64,000 nt of DNA from Psychrobacter sp. UBA3480 (GTDB lineage Bacteria > Pseudomonadota > Gammaproteobacteria > Pseudomonadales > Moraxellaceae). The position numbers and the translations under genes are program-made. The notes beneath the pieces were generated by a model. That model made no database searches, was not told where the DNA came from, and saw only the letters and a program-made list of their open reading frames with translations. The stretch lies in contig NZ_DFQV01000001.1 of NCBI RefSeq assembly GCF_002377945.1, positions 59,651 to 123,650 of the forward strand, in the 5' to 3' direction. Positions 16,917 to 29,218 of the stretch are shown piece by piece (position 1 is the first letter of the stretch; the number at the start of each line of letters is the position of its first letter).

Positions 16917-18179
16917 ATGAGCCAAGAAAAACCAAATGAGCTTAATCAAATACCTCAGACGTCCACTGGCGCTCCAGCAACAGACACACCTATAGCGTCC
17001 GATATAAGTAAAGAAGAGTCTGCTACAAATGCTTCGCAATCAGCAACTAAGACAGCAAAAGGTGATGTAGAAAACAGTTCAGACAGCAATGAACCGCCGA
17101 TGCCGCCAAAAGAGCCAATACCCGATACTACTGGTTGGTCGCCTAAGAAAAAGTCCTATCTAAACTTAGGCTTATTAATTTTATTGATTGTCATTGGCGT
17201 GGCATTGATTTTGTATGCATGGAAGCTCCCGCCGTTTACCCCAACGGTACAGCAAACCAATAATGCTTTTGTCAAAGGTCAGACGACTATTATTAGCCCG
17301 CAGGTTTCTGGCTATGTCACCAAAGTAGCTGTGCAAGACTTCGCCAATGTAAAAGCGGGCGACTTACTCATAAAGATTGACGATCGAACCTTTCAGCAGC
17401 AGCTCGAACAAGCCCAAGCAAATACAGAGGTAGCTCTTACTAACCGCTCTACCAACGATCAAGACACACAAACCAGCCAAGCACAAATCGAAGCACGCAA
17501 AGCTGACTTATATAGTGCCAAAATCAACGTACAGAGCGCACGTGAAGATGTAAACCGCTACCAAGGTTTGGATGCCATTGGTGCGGTATCAAAGGCGGAG
17601 GTGGCTCATATCAAGGCTCAACTCGCCCAAGCACAGGCAGGTGTACAGCAAGCAGAAGCCAACTTGCAAGCCGCTCAAGAAAACCGTGAAAAAACCAGTG
17701 GCAGTCGCTCATCGCTAGATGCAAATATCAAAAATGCTGAGGCAGGCGTCAAGCAAGCGCAAATCAATCTAGACAATACTATCATCACTGCGCCTGAATC
17801 TGGCCAGCTAAGCCAAGTCAGTGTCAAAGAAGGCCAATACGTCAGCGCTGGTACGCAGCTCATGTATATCGTACCAAAAGGCATTTGGATCATTGCAAAC
17901 TTTAAGGAAACTCAAATAGCCAATATGGCAATCGGTGAGCCTGCGACCATTCATGTCGATGCGCTTGGTGGTGCCAAATTTACGGGGCACGTAAGTAATA
18001 TCTCGCCAGCGACTGGTAGCGAGTTTAGTGCTGCTGCTGCCAACCCTGCGACAGGTAACTACATAAAAATCGCTCAACGTATTCCTGTACGCATCGACCT
18101 AGACCAGAACCAGCCTGAACTTGCACGATTACGTCCTGGCATGTCAGTCTCAGTGGATGTCGATACCAATATTAAATGA
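16917..18179 (+). CDS. EmrA/HlyD-like membrane fusion protein
   Basis: A 420-residue periplasmic adaptor. Residues 1-75 are a long polar, Ser/Thr/Pro-rich cytoplasmic tail; one transmembrane helix follows (LGLLILLIVIGVALILYAW, about 83-101). Then come the lipoyl half-motif (GQTTIISPQVSGYVTKV), a long coiled-coil hairpin of Gln/Ala-rich heptads (about 160-285), the second lipoyl half (IITAPESGQLSQVSV) and a beta-barrel domain (AIGEPATIHVDALGG). It would link the upstream DHA2 pump to an outer-membrane channel. AGGAG precedes the start; a bidirectional terminator follows. Confidence 0.92.
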   Translation: MSQEKPNELNQIPQTSTGAPATDTPIASDISKEESATNASQSATKTAKGDVENSSDSNEPPMPPKEPIPDTTGWSPKKKSYLNLGLLILLIVIGVALILYAWKLPPFTPTVQQTNNAFVKGQTTIISPQVSGYVTKVAVQDFANVKAGDLLIKIDDRTFQQQLEQAQANTEVALTNRSTNDQDTQTSQAQIEARKADLYSAKINVQSAREDVNRYQGLDAIGAVSKAEVAHIKAQLAQAQAGVQQAEANLQAAQENREKTSGSRSSLDANIKNAEAGVKQAQINLDNTIITAPESGQLSQVSVKEGQYVSAGTQLMYIVPKGIWIIANFKETQIANMAIGEPATIHVDALGGAKFTGHVSNISPATGSEFSAAAANPATGNYIKIAQRIPVRIDLDQNQPELARLRPGMSVSVDVDTNIK

Positions 18180-18236
18180 AAGGTTGAATAAAAAGTTAAT
18201 TAAAAAATAATGCCAGATAAGGTAAATAGCTAACGT

Positions 18237-18286
18237 AAAAAAGCCACTCTAGATACCAGAAAAACTGGATTTAGAGTGGCTTTTTT
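18237..18286. terminator. Bidirectional terminator between efflux operon and pdxH
   Basis: A 15-bp perfect stem AAAAAAGCCACTCTA / TAGAGTGGCTTTTTT with an inner ATCCAG-type stem, between convergent genes. Confidence 0.9.
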
Positions 18287-18321
18287 AGTTTTGTATAATC
18301 TATAGCTTCAAACTACAGCAA

Positions 18322-18990
18322 CTATGGTAATAAACGTTTGGTCGTCCAGCTTGTATTGCCTTCACTGTCATCGCCGCTACTCTGCGTATACACAATTCGG
18401 TCATGCATCCGATTGGCGCGACCTTGCCAAAACTCAATACTTTCAACCGTAATCTCATACCCACCCCAAAACTCTGGCGTTGGTACAGTAGTATTGTCAG
18501 GGTGCGCTGCTTGAAGCTGTTCAAACGTTTGCTCCATGATTTCACGATTGGCCACTTCACCACTTTGCGGTTGACTGACCCAAGCGCCTACTTGACTATC
18601 ATGGGGACGCTTTTGGAAGTAAGCAGCCGATTTATCAGCAGCAATTTTAGCGATACTACCGCTGATACGGACTTGACGCTCTAGCTCATGCCAGAAGAAT
18701 AACGCTTCAGCGTTAGGGTTCTCTGCAATATCCTGCCCTTTTGCGCTTTCATAATTGGTATAAAAAACGATACCTGTCTCAGTAATCTCGCGTAATAACA
18801 CAATACGAACGCTAGGCTTATTGTCTGCGCCACATGTCGCCAAACTCATTGCATAAGGCTCTTGCACCTTTTGCGCTAACGCCTCATTCATCCAAGCTTT
18901 AAAAAGCTCGAATGGTGACGTTGGTACTGACTGTTGGTCAAGCTCACCTTTCTCATATGAGAGGCGTTGGTCGGTAAAGTCCATGCTCAT
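18322..18990 (-). CDS. pdxH: Pyridoxamine/pyridoxine 5'-phosphate oxidase
   Basis: A 222-residue FMN enzyme that forms pyridoxal 5'-phosphate, the last step of vitamin B6 synthesis and salvage. Typical blocks are AMSLATCGADNKPSVRIVLLRE (FMN contact region, about 43-64), GIVFYTNYESAKG, LERQVRISGSI, the YFQKRPHDSQVGAW segment near 125 and the C-terminal FWQGRANRMHDRIVY ending in RLLP. AAGGAAC precedes the ATG. It lies about 100 bases downstream of nothing on its strand and appears monocistronic. Confidence 0.95.
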   Translation of the reverse strand: MSMDFTDQRLSYEKGELDQQSVPTSPFELFKAWMNEALAQKVQEPYAMSLATCGADNKPSVRIVLLREITETGIVFYTNYESAKGQDIAENPNAEALFFWHELERQVRISGSIAKIAADKSAAYFQKRPHDSQVGAWVSQPQSGEVANREIMEQTFEQLQAAHPDNTTVPTPEFWGGYEITVESIEFWQGRANRMHDRIVYTQSSGDDSEGNTSWTTKRLLP

Positions 18991-19093
18991 AGCAGTTCCT
19001 TATTTGAAAACTATAATGTTGTTGTCTCAAGTACTAGTCATTATCTTAAATACCAGTTGCTATCTTGAATACCACTTATTGCCTTAAATGCTA

Positions 19094-20461
19094 TTAGCCT
19101 AGTACCGACTTTATAAGATCAGCTAAATCATTAGCCATTACATCGCACTCTATCTCATCATCTGACTCAACCATCACGCGAATCATAGGCTCTGTACCTG
19201 ACTGACGTATCAGAAGACGACCACGACCCTCTAGCGTTGCCTGTGCTTTATCAAAAGCAGCAACCAACTCCTCATGTTTGAATGGGTCTTGCATTTGAGA
19301 TAAGCGTACATTGACTAGCTTTTGCGGTAACACTTCAAAACCTTCAACAAGCTCACTTAGCGCACGCTCTCTGGCTTGCATGACTGCCAGTACTTGCAAA
19401 CCAGCAATGATAGCGTCCCCTGTGCGACTTTTATCTAAGCATAAGATATGACCAGATGGCTCACCGCCCAATATCCAGCCATTAGCTTCTAAGTCCTGCA
19501 TCACATAGCGATCACCCACCTTTGCGCGAGTAAATTGAATGTCTGCATCTTTTAGTGCCAGCTCTAACCCCATGTTGCTCATGAGCGTGCCGACAACACC
19601 TTCAGCTTTGGTTTTACCTTGGGTAGCAAGTACATATAAGATACCATCACCATCAACTAGCTTACCCGTCTCATCAACCATTACGATACGGTCACCATCA
19701 CCATCTAGTGCAATACCGACATCTGCTTCATGCTCAAGCACGGCTTTTTGTAAGCTTTCAGGATGAGTAGAACCACATTCAGCATTGATATTGATACCGT
19801 CTGGCGTATTATTGATAGCAATCACGTTTGCCCCCAACTCGCGCATCACTCTAGGTGCTACGCTATAGCCCGCACCATTCGCACAATCCACTACTACCGT
19901 CAGATGACTAAGGTCGTACTGATAAGGGAAGCTGCCTTTGCAAAATTCAATATAGCGACCTTTCGCATCATCAATACGGTTGTTTTTGCCCAAATGTGCA
20001 GGATCAAGAATAGGCATTATGGCAACATCACTACCAACGTCGTTCATAATTGCCGTCAATTTATCATTGATTGCAGTTTGCATTTCATCACTTATCTTTT
20101 TGCCATCACCTGAGAAAAACTTGATGCCATTATCATAATAAGGGTTGTGCGAGGCTGAAATAACCACACCAGCATCTGCATTAAAGCTACGGGTTAAATG
20201 CGCAATCGCTGGGGTTGGCAATGGACCAAGCATATAAACATCAACACCTGCTGCATTAAAACCTGCTTGTAATGCTCCCTCTATCACATAGCCTGACAGA
20301 CGCGTATCTTTACCAATCACCACACTTGGCTTACGCGTAGGATTTTCATTTTTTTCTATGAGAACAAGCCCAGTGACATAGCCTAGTTTTAAGATAAAGT
20401 CCGGTGTAATTGGCAATTCACCAAATTTTCCGCGAATTCCATCAGTGCCAAAATAGCTCAT
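19094..20461 (-). CDS. glmM: Phosphoglucosamine mutase
   Basis: A 455-residue alpha-D-phosphohexomutase that turns glucosamine-6-phosphate into glucosamine-1-phosphate for peptidoglycan and LPS precursors. The N-terminus [13 protein letters not shown] is diagnostic; the phosphorylated serine is Ser104 in [12 protein letters not shown], the metal loop is LDGDGDR (about 240-246), the sugar-binding loop is GGEPSGH, and the phosphate-binding loop is [11 protein letters not shown] near the C-terminus. Full length. No folP or ftsH neighbour is present. Confidence 0.96.
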   Translation of the reverse strand: MSYFGTDGIRGKFGELPITPDFILKLGYVTGLVLIEKNENPTRKPSVVIGKDTRLSGYVIEGALQAGFNAAGVDVYMLGPLPTPAIAHLTRSFNADAGVVISASHNPYYDNGIKFFSGDGKKISDEMQTAINDKLTAIMNDVGSDVAIMPILDPAHLGKNNRIDDAKGRYIEFCKGSFPYQYDLSHLTVVVDCANGAGYSVAPRVMRELGANVIAINNTPDGININAECGSTHPESLQKAVLEHEADVGIALDGDGDRIVMVDETGKLVDGDGILYVLATQGKTKAEGVVGTLMSNMGLELALKDADIQFTRAKVGDRYVMQDLEANGWILGGEPSGHILCLDKSRTGDAIIAGLQVLAVMQARERALSELVEGFEVLPQKLVNVRLSQMQDPFKHEELVAAFDKAQATLEGRGRLLIRQSGTEPMIRVMVESDDEIECDVMANDLADLIKSVLG

Positions 20462-20552
20462 TATGTGTTCCTCAAGTCAAAAAAATAAAAGGCCAAGCGT
20501 ATACGCAGGCAATACTATTGTTGTAATAATCTGTTTCTGTATTTTACAAAAA

Positions 20553-20588
20553 AAACAGCCAACAATAACATAGCATTGTTGGCTGTTT
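20553..20588 (-). terminator. Terminator of guaB
   Basis: Stem AAACAGCCAACAAT / ATTGTTGGCTGTTT with a long T run when read on the minus strand, just beyond the guaB stop. Confidence 0.88.
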
Positions 20589-20673
20589 GTATCTTAAGCT
20601 CGCTGCAGCCTTACGTCTCAGCTAACACTAATACGATGTAAATCTACAAAAGTGAAGCGTCTTACGGAACGAT

Positions 20674-22164
<1,491 letters not shown>

Positions 22165-22423
22165 TTATTTTGATGGGTAGGAGCTCAGGGTTAAGCGTAT
22201 TAATCGTTGCAGCTGTATGCACAGTGCCGACTCATCGCCAACCACTCAGTTATCCTATAAAAATAACGCCACATTATAACAAATAAGCGCCTCGCTGACA
22301 CACTATATTTGTCAGATTATTTTACACAAGTGCGTCTTTATCGATGTCAGTCATATCTCAAACCATTAATAGCTCCCTTTTGAAAACAATCCGGCTCGCA
22401 AGGCTCATCGCTATTCCCAATTT

Positions 22424-24409
22424 CTAGTCGTCTTTTGTTAACGTAAAGCGCTCTGTAGGTAGATACTTGTTTTGCTGCGCATGCAGGTAACCAAGCATTT
22501 GCTCCCGTATCTCACAGGCCAGCGTCCATGCCTCTATAGGCCCTACCGATGAAACAGCGCCGCGCAGTTGAATAGTATTTTCGGTCACATCAACCACATA
22601 CATTTCGGGTTCTGTTTTATTATCCCAAAGCTTATTGTCCTTGACCATCGATATAAATGCCTCTCGGATAGCGTCGATATCTGCGCCATAATCAATATAC
22701 AAAAACACAGGACAGGTCTGATGAACCTCTGTATGCGACCAATTCTCCACTCGTTCAGTGATTAGCTCACGCATCGGCACGATCAAGCGACGCTCATCCC
22801 ATGTTTTTAACACAGCATACGTGTAACGCAGGTCTTCAACCGTACTAAAATTACCATCCACTATCACACTATCGCCAATTCGCACTGGCTGCGTCACTGC
22901 TACCTGTACACCAGCGATGATATTTCCTAATATTGGCTGTGCCGCAATACCGATAACCACACCTGCAATACCCGCTGAAGTCAGTAACGTATTGCCAAGG
23001 CCTTCCATATTGGCAAATTCACTAAGACCTATCCAAAAGCTTCCCAAAATCATCACAAAAATAAACACACGGCGAAATATCGATACATAAGTACGGCGAC
23101 GACGTTCTTTATCGAAATGCTCTGCAGCTAGATTCTCAATCTGCATGTCTTGATAGCGATTGGCAAAAAAGTTAATGATACGAATACCCAACCACATGGT
23201 ACTAAATACCAGTCCAATCCAAATCAATGGACGAGTAGATGACGCGACTGCATCTAAATAAGGAAAACCACCAGAAACTAAGGTAAAAACCAATGAAAAA
23301 CTGATGGTAAAGGTTAGTGGTACTGTCAGTTTGTTAACCAAATCGGCGACACCATTAGTGCTGCCAACGTGCATGCTGTATTTTTCATCATCGATATAAT
23401 GATTGATGATTTTTCCAGTACCTTTACTTAGTAGCCAACCCATACCCATGGTTAATAAAAAGAACAATATCAGCGCTGAGAATTCCCATAGCGCAATTCC
23501 AAAAAACTTTAACTTTAACCAAGTGGGCAAATAACGCTCGAACTCAGCTGGGTGATACTGCTCATAGAGATTATCAATATTGCCTACTGTCTGCGCCGAA
23601 AACACCCAAACAGGGGCTTGATCCCCTACCCGCACTCGCTGCAAATAAATAGGAACACGGCGCTCGCGATAATCAACATAGCCAAGCTGAATAGAGCGTC
23701 TAGCAATACCCATGACACTGCTATTATTACCAAGCGGTGGTTCAATTAAGCCATCGGGACGATCTGGCATATCGTCGAATACATAGAGTTCTTTCTCGGA
23801 TAATAAGAAATCCAGTCGCTTTGTGAGATCAAGCGCACGGCTACGTTGACTTTTTTCATCAATCAAATTCATGTTTAGCGCATAAGCGGCCAAATCATAC
23901 TGCTGCTTCATTAACGCTGATTGAAAAAACTCTAAGGCTGCAAGCGGCGTTTCTAAATTAGGTGGCTCAGATAACGGCGGCAACCCAGCATTTAGTTTAT
24001 CGAGTATATAATAGCTCTCACTATATTCTCCGGTCAGTGCCGTATCACCTTGTAGCCTGCCTGCCTGCTCCACTGCGTTACGCTCAGTAGGATCGAAGAT
24101 CTCTTCAGTAATACCAGAAATACTGACACTTTCATCTTTAAGCGCATTGACTTGCTGAGTGGCATATTCAGTAAAACTATCAGGCTTACTAGGCGTTTGT
24201 TTTTCTGACTCGCTCGCATTCTGCCCGCTCTCATTAATTGCTGCGTAAACAGGTACATAGATCACACTTATAGTGACAATCAAAAAGCCCAACAATACTT
24301 GCAGCACATGGCTTTTAAAACGACTTTTCTCTACATCTACTTGATGATTATCATCTGAGCGCAAAACGGCACAATGATTGTCCATAGGATTGTGTTTAAG
24401 AGTATTCAT
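22424..24409 (-). CDS. MscS-family mechanosensitive channel with extended N-terminus
   Basis: A 661-residue channel. A hydrophobic segment at about 33-55 is a signal or first helix, followed by a periplasmic region of about 230 residues (56-285), four to five further helices, and the MscS core from about 430: GLGNTLLTSAGIAGVVIGIAAQPILGNIIAG is the pore helix, QPVRIGDSVIVDG begins the beta domain and the alpha/beta cytoplasmic vestibule follows. It is much longer than MscS (286) and closer in layout to YnaI/YbdG-type or larger MscK-like channels. It would release solutes on hypo-osmotic shock. Monocistronic. Confidence 0.88.
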   Translation of the reverse strand: MNTLKHNPMDNHCAVLRSDDNHQVDVEKSRFKSHVLQVLLGFLIVTISVIYVPVYAAINESGQNASESEKQTPSKPDSFTEYATQQVNALKDESVSISGITEEIFDPTERNAVEQAGRLQGDTALTGEYSESYYILDKLNAGLPPLSEPPNLETPLAALEFFQSALMKQQYDLAAYALNMNLIDEKSQRSRALDLTKRLDFLLSEKELYVFDDMPDRPDGLIEPPLGNNSSVMGIARRSIQLGYVDYRERRVPIYLQRVRVGDQAPVWVFSAQTVGNIDNLYEQYHPAEFERYLPTWLKLKFFGIALWEFSALILFFLLTMGMGWLLSKGTGKIINHYIDDEKYSMHVGSTNGVADLVNKLTVPLTFTISFSLVFTLVSGGFPYLDAVASSTRPLIWIGLVFSTMWLGIRIINFFANRYQDMQIENLAAEHFDKERRRRTYVSIFRRVFIFVMILGSFWIGLSEFANMEGLGNTLLTSAGIAGVVIGIAAQPILGNIIAGVQVAVTQPVRIGDSVIVDGNFSTVEDLRYTYAVLKTWDERRLIVPMRELITERVENWSHTEVHQTCPVFLYIDYGADIDAIREAFISMVKDNKLWDNKTEPEMYVVDVTENTIQLRGAVSSVGPIEAWTLACEIREQMLGYLHAQQNKYLPTERFTLTKDD

Positions 24410-24484
24410 GTTTTCAAAGCCATCAGTCTACAAAAGGGAAGTATAAAAAATATATCGGTGCTGCTTTAACCTAATTCAGTAAGC

Positions 24485-24511
24485 AAAAAAAAGCCAGCCT
24501 AAAGCTGACTT
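24485..24511 (-). terminator. Terminator of cysS
   Basis: On the minus strand AAGTCAGC pairs with GCTGGCTT (one G-U pair), followed by eight T residues; it lies between the cysS stop and the channel gene start. Confidence 0.75.
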
Positions 24512-24562
24512 AATTTATTACGAGATTTGTAGCTATTTACCCTATAAACGGCAAAAATTATT

Positions 24563-26023
24563 TTAAGCGCGGCGCCATGTCGTGCCAGCACGGCTATCTT
24601 CGAGCTCAATACCTGCCTCTTTTAGTTGCTCACGTATCTCATCAGCACGGGCAAAGTTTTTGTTGGCTTTAGACTCTGCACGTTCGATAATTAAATTATC
24701 AATAACGGCATCCGTTAGACCATATTCTGCCTGATCACCAGTCACTGCTTGCAAAAACTGCTGCACTGGCTGCTGTAAAATATTTAATACTTGCGCCAAT
24801 GCTTTTAGTTGCTGTGCTAATTGCCATGCGGTATCGACGTCTTCTGCTTTAATGGCTTTGTTGATATCACGTGCCAATCCGAATAAGACGCTGATAGCCG
24901 TCGAGCTATTAAAGTCGTCATTCATCGCCTTGATGAAGTCTTGTCCAACCGCGCTATTGTAAGCTTCAGCCACTAAGTCTTCGTTGAGTATGATTGACTG
25001 TCCTTTTTGCTGCTCAACCAATTTTAGTGCATTGTATAGTCTGCTTAGGCTATTATGTGCTTCATCCAATGCGCTATCAGAGAAGTTAACTTGGCTGCGG
25101 TAATGGCTCGATAATAAGAAAAAACGTACCGTCTCAGGTAAGTACTTTGCCATGACATCACGAATGGTAAAAAAGTTGCCCAATGATTTAGACATTTTTT
25201 CGCCATCGACATTGATAAAACCAACATGCATCCAGTTGCGTGCATACTCACATTCAGTTGCTGCCTCAGATTGCGCGATTTCATTTTCGTGATGCGGGAA
25301 CTGTAAGTCATGACCACCGCCGTGAATATCAAAGGTACTACCTAAGCACTTAGTCGACATCGCTGAACATTCAATATGCCAACCTGGACGCCCTTGACCC
25401 CATGGTGATGCCCACTGCGGCTCGTCAGGTTTTGCAGATTTCCATAGTACAAAGTCAAATGGATTACGTTTATCACTCTCAACCTCGACTCGCGAACCTG
25501 CCTGCATATCATCCAGATTGCGCTTAGATAATTTGCCATAACCGTCAAAGCTATCGACGGCATAATAGACGTCACCGTTGTCGCCTGCATACGCATAGTT
25601 GCCAGTGACTAACGTCTCAATCATATTCTGCATATCATCGATATGATCGGTTGCACGTGGCTCAGCATTTGGCATCTCACAACCAAGCGCAGTCGCGTCT
25701 TCATGCATCGCTTCAATGAAACGCTGCGTCAATGTACCAATCTCTTCACCGTTTTCAGCGGCACGAGCAATGATTTTATCATCGATATCGGTAATATTGC
25801 GCACGTAATTGACGTCATAACCCAAGCGTGTCAACCAGCGTACCGCCATATCGAACCCAACCATCACACGGGCGTGCCCGATATGACAATAATCATAGAC
25901 TGTCATACCGCACACATACATGCCCACCTGCCCTGCTTTGAGTGGTTCAAACTGACGTTTGCCGCCAGTCAGTGAATCATAAATGGTAAGCTGAGACATC
26001 GCATCTGCAAGTGGTGTGGTCAT
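24563..26023 (-). CDS. cysS: Cysteinyl-tRNA synthetase
   Basis: A 486-residue class I synthetase. The zinc and adenylate site shows [17 protein letters not shown] (HIGH motif), with further zinc ligands in [11 protein letters not shown] and FPHHENE; the KMSKS loop is [11 protein letters not shown]. The C-terminal helical anticodon-binding part is complete and ends TTWRRA. An in-frame start 18 codons upstream (26077) exists, but the AAAGG ahead of MTTPLADAM at 26023 gives better spacing and the extra residues are hydrophobic and unlike the family. A further Met (MSQLTIYD) is also possible. Confidence 0.95.
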   Translation of the reverse strand: MTTPLADAMSQLTIYDSLTGGKRQFEPLKAGQVGMYVCGMTVYDYCHIGHARVMVGFDMAVRWLTRLGYDVNYVRNITDIDDKIIARAAENGEEIGTLTQRFIEAMHEDATALGCEMPNAEPRATDHIDDMQNMIETLVTGNYAYAGDNGDVYYAVDSFDGYGKLSKRNLDDMQAGSRVEVESDKRNPFDFVLWKSAKPDEPQWASPWGQGRPGWHIECSAMSTKCLGSTFDIHGGGHDLQFPHHENEIAQSEAATECEYARNWMHVGFINVDGEKMSKSLGNFFTIRDVMAKYLPETVRFFLLSSHYRSQVNFSDSALDEAHNSLSRLYNALKLVEQQKGQSIILNEDLVAEAYNSAVGQDFIKAMNDDFNSSTAISVLFGLARDINKAIKAEDVDTAWQLAQQLKALAQVLNILQQPVQQFLQAVTGDQAEYGLTDAVIDNLIIERAESKANKNFARADEIREQLKEAGIELEDSRAGTTWRRA

Positions 26024-26248
26024 AGTAAAAGAGCCTTTTAGCATAAATAAAATAGATAAATTGAAAATATCGGCCACAGCGCATGAACAAGCCGTACCGA
26101 TAGCTATGATTATAATTTTAGAAAATTAGATTTAGTTAATATCGTGATATAAAACGTAACCCATTATCTTAGCGAAAACAGGCGTAAAATACTACAATGA
26201 GCATGCAACTACCACTATTCAATCATAAAAACCGTTAAGGATTTAAAG

Positions 26249-26845
26249 ATGGGCAATCGATTAAGCAAAATATATACGCGTACTGGAGATGATGGCAGCA
26301 CTGGCATGGCCGATGGCAGCCGCCTTAGTAAAGCCGACGATCTATTTAGCGTCATGGGTGACATCGACGAGCTCAACTCGCATATTGGCTTGGTACGTGC
26401 GCAACTAAAGCACAATAAAGGGCAATCTATAGAGAAAGAGTTCTCTGAAGCCTTGGTCATCATTCAGCACTTGTTATTCAATATAGGCGGCGAGCTTGCC
26501 ATGCCAGAATATGAAGGGGTTAATGCCACTCATATTGAATGGTTAGAGCAGCAAATAGATATGATGAATGCCACATTGCCACCTCTAAAAGACTTTATTT
26601 TGCCGACAGGTTCTATATTGGTGAGTCAATTACACGTGGCGCGTAGTGTGTGCCGCCGCGCTGAACGTCAAGCTGTAATATTGCAGCAGCAGCGTCCACA
26701 AGCGATTCGTCGTACTGCCGTCAGCTTTATCAACCGCTTATCTGATTGGTTGTTTGTCGCTGCACGCTTCTGTACTGATCCAGAAAAAGTCTCTGAGGTG
26801 TTGTGGGATAGTCAAGCATTGAAGACGTTCACTGACAGTCAATAA
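26249..26845 (+). CDS. Cob(I)alamin adenosyltransferase (PduO/MMAB type)
   Basis: A 198-residue four-helix-bundle enzyme that transfers adenosine from ATP to cob(I)alamin to make coenzyme B12. The ATP-binding start KIYTRTGDDGSTGMADGSR is diagnostic, and ARSVCRRAERQAV carries the conserved Arg/Glu of the active site; FINRLSDWLFVAAR closes the family pattern. A divergent cysS lies upstream; a terminator follows. No B12-dependent enzyme or cobalamin riboswitch was noticed nearby. Confidence 0.93.
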   Translation: MGNRLSKIYTRTGDDGSTGMADGSRLSKADDLFSVMGDIDELNSHIGLVRAQLKHNKGQSIEKEFSEALVIIQHLLFNIGGELAMPEYEGVNATHIEWLEQQIDMMNATLPPLKDFILPTGSILVSQLHVARSVCRRAERQAVILQQQRPQAIRRTAVSFINRLSDWLFVAARFCTDPEKVSEVLWDSQALKTFTDSQ

Positions 26846-26883
26846 TACAAACTAAGTATTTAACAATAAATAGCTTAAACACA

Positions 26884-26917
26884 AAAAACCCCGCGACATG
26901 ATTGTTGCGGGGTTTTT
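26884..26917. terminator. Bidirectional terminator
   Basis: Strong GC-rich hairpin AAAAAACCCCGC / GCGGGGTTTTT between the convergent adenosyltransferase and lipoprotein genes. Confidence 0.9.
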
Positions 26918-26977
26918 ATTATTCAGCGACAGCAATTCGGTTGACTGGATATCGCTATCTCTTACTACAATGATAAA

Positions 26978-27913
26978 TTAATAAGTCGCGCTGTTGTCTT
27001 CAATGATGACCATATCGATGGTTTCATCTTTAGGTACGGCTTTTGGCGTGGCGGGCTTACTAGGCTCGGCAGCAGCTGCTTGGGTGTTTGCAGTCGAACT
27101 GTTCTGACTTTCAGCAGGTTTATTGATGGTTGGCGGCGTAGGTTCAGTTGGACGAATTGGCTCAACTGGCGTTACGGTTCTTGGCTGACGGATTGGCGCT
27201 GTTTGAGCCGTATCGTTGTTCTGTGTTGCACGGCGCTCAGCAGCACGTTGGGCGCGTTGCTCATCCATTGCAGTTTTAAAGACAGAACCTGCCATCACAT
27301 CTGCAACAACAGTAATCAAAGCAGGCTGACCTGCAATACGCGTACGCACTTGACCGCCTTGAGTACCGACGATGTAAGTGAACGCGTCGTCAACGAGCAT
27401 ATTGTTATTGATACGGATATTGTCTTGCGCTAAACGCGATTGTAGACTTGGCTGATTATTGGCCGCTTGTACCTGACTGGCTTGATACAAGTCTTCACTT
27501 GGTAGCGTCATGCTGACACTTGCTTGACAAGTGGTCATGCCGTTCTCATTGGCTTGTTGCAAGATGGCAGCGTTTTGGACATCAATGACAACACCATTGG
27601 TTTTTTCGCTAACCACACCATTTGCTAAACTGATTTCAGCATCATTTGCATAGTTGGCAGCCAATGACTGTGCTTGTTGATTGAGCGTATTCTTTAGAGC
27701 TGACTTAAGGCGATCTTGCACCATAGGATCATCACAGCTGATCGCAGGTGCAACGCTATTTTCAGCGTCGACAGTCTCTTGTTCTGTTAGCTCTGCCTGC
27801 TCAGTAGTGTCTTCTTTATCTGAGCGATCACAGCCTGCAAGCGCCAAACCACATACCAATCCAATCCCAGCAACTTTATGCCACTTGCTCAAACTTATAT
27901 TTGCTACGCTCAT
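26978..27913 (-). CDS. Uncharacterised lipoprotein
   Basis: A 311-residue exported protein. A lipoprotein signal ends in LALAGC with Cys28 as the lipidated residue; Asp29 after it would favour inner-membrane retention if the Lol rule applies. Residues 55-215 form a folded part (DPMVQDRLKSALKNTL...), with two Cys (about 59 and 129) that could be bonded. From about 215 the chain is low-complexity, rich in Pro, Thr, Ala and Gln. I recognise no family beyond a general resemblance to Acinetobacter/Psychrobacter hypothetical lipoproteins. Confidence 0.75.
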   Translation of the reverse strand: MSVANISLSKWHKVAGIGLVCGLALAGCDRSDKEDTTEQAELTEQETVDAENSVAPAISCDDPMVQDRLKSALKNTLNQQAQSLAANYANDAEISLANGVVSEKTNGVVIDVQNAAILQQANENGMTTCQASVSMTLPSEDLYQASQVQAANNQPSLQSRLAQDNIRINNNMLVDDAFTYIVGTQGGQVRTRIAGQPALITVVADVMAGSVFKTAMDEQRAQRAAERRATQNNDTAQTAPIRQPRTVTPVEPIRPTEPTPPTINKPAESQNSSTANTQAAAAEPSKPATPKAVPKDETIDMVIIEDNSATY

Positions 27914-28243
27914 ACTAACTCTACTCCCAATTTACAGGTTCGTACCGCCACTGACTGACAGTGTTCAACATTCAAATGCAACGCTAGCTGCTACAGATAT
28001 GAAAACCACATCATTATACGGTGTTTAAATCAAATGGTCATTAGTGTATCCCATGGATATACAAATAGTGCCCCTCACTATGGAAAAAACCTGCGTTTGG
28101 TTGCAAAAACATAACAAACATTCGCAGATTTGGACTCTAAAAAGTCATATTTAAAAAAGTACGGATTGCATCGCAGTTTTTGTTAGACGTCATGGATATG
28201 ACGCTATATGATTGGGCATAAAAATCATCGATAATTGGTGCAT
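27914..28243. other. Intergenic region between lipoprotein and GDPD genes
   Basis: About 330 bases holding divergent promoters; no hairpin, operator or open frame stands out. Confidence 0.4.
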
Positions 28244-28972
28244 ATGATAAACTTTAGAGATACGTTATTACTAGGTCATCGAGGCGCACGCGGTGAGGCG
28301 TTAGAAAATACCTTTTCAGGCTTTCAATACTCTCAAAACCTTAATTCAAGAGGCTTAGCAGGCGTAGAGTTTGATATACAACTAAACGCTGATGGTCATT
28401 TAATTGTATTCCACGATGACGATCTAGAGCGTATGTGCGGTCGGCAATCACGTATTGATCAGTTAAAACTGACTGAGATTCAATGCCAGTTGCAGTTTGG
28501 CCAACCTATTATGACATTGGCGAGCATGGCACCTGCGCTTAGTGGATTTAACGTTATTGAGCTGGAAATTAAGACGCATAGCCGTACCAACTATGCAGTA
28601 ATGATTGAAGCGCTTCGGCAGGCCTTTATTGATACACCTCTTACCAGCTTACCAGTTGTGTTGACGAGCTTCGATGTCGAGTTACATAACCGTTTACAAC
28701 GTCACAAACTATTATCTCATATGCCTCGCGGCTTGCTCATTCGTACGCCAGAAGCGTTGGCAAGCGCTACCAATACCGCATTGCAACTCGGCTGTATTCA
28801 ACTGGGCATTCATTATCCGCTTTTGACCCAAGCTGTCATCAAGCATAGCCACCGTTATGGATTACCCGTAAGTGCTTGGACGGTTAATGATATTCCCACC
28901 ATTGAACAGCTCATAAAATGGCAGACTGATGTCATCATTACGGATTTTCCAAGTCATTTGCTGTTGCCTTAA
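28244..28972 (+). CDS. Glycerophosphodiester phosphodiesterase
   Basis: A 242-residue TIM-barrel enzyme, without signal peptide, that hydrolyses glycerophosphodiesters to glycerol-3-phosphate and an alcohol. The first strand LLGHRGARGEALENTFSGF contains the catalytic HRG and ENT; EFDIQLNADGHLIVFHDDDLERMCG carries the metal-binding Glu/Asp and second catalytic His; the C-terminus has SAWTVND. It resembles cytosolic UgpQ rather than periplasmic GlpQ. TTG (28235) and GTG (28238) codons lie in frame just upstream; ATG at 28244 is chosen because it begins directly before the first strand. Confidence 0.9.
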   Translation: MINFRDTLLLGHRGARGEALENTFSGFQYSQNLNSRGLAGVEFDIQLNADGHLIVFHDDDLERMCGRQSRIDQLKLTEIQCQLQFGQPIMTLASMAPALSGFNVIELEIKTHSRTNYAVMIEALRQAFIDTPLTSLPVVLTSFDVELHNRLQRHKLLSHMPRGLLIRTPEALASATNTALQLGCIQLGIHYPLLTQAVIKHSHRYGLPVSAWTVNDIPTIEQLIKWQTDVIITDFPSHLLLP

Positions 28973-29218
28973 CTGACTTATCCGTACTTTTTTGATATTT
29001 AATCATTTTTTTGATAAACGCATTCTTTCCTACATATCTACCCTCCTTGTTACACTTCTCCTTCATGTCTGATAAGTCACTCGTATTTTTGACCAATACA
29101 TCCTATAATCCATACAAGTTATTGTTATTTAGCAATATTTTTATAGTGTATAAGTGTTCACTTTACACGCATTTTAAGGTACTATGGTGGCTTAAATTAA
29201 TACCGTTAGGGATATTAT

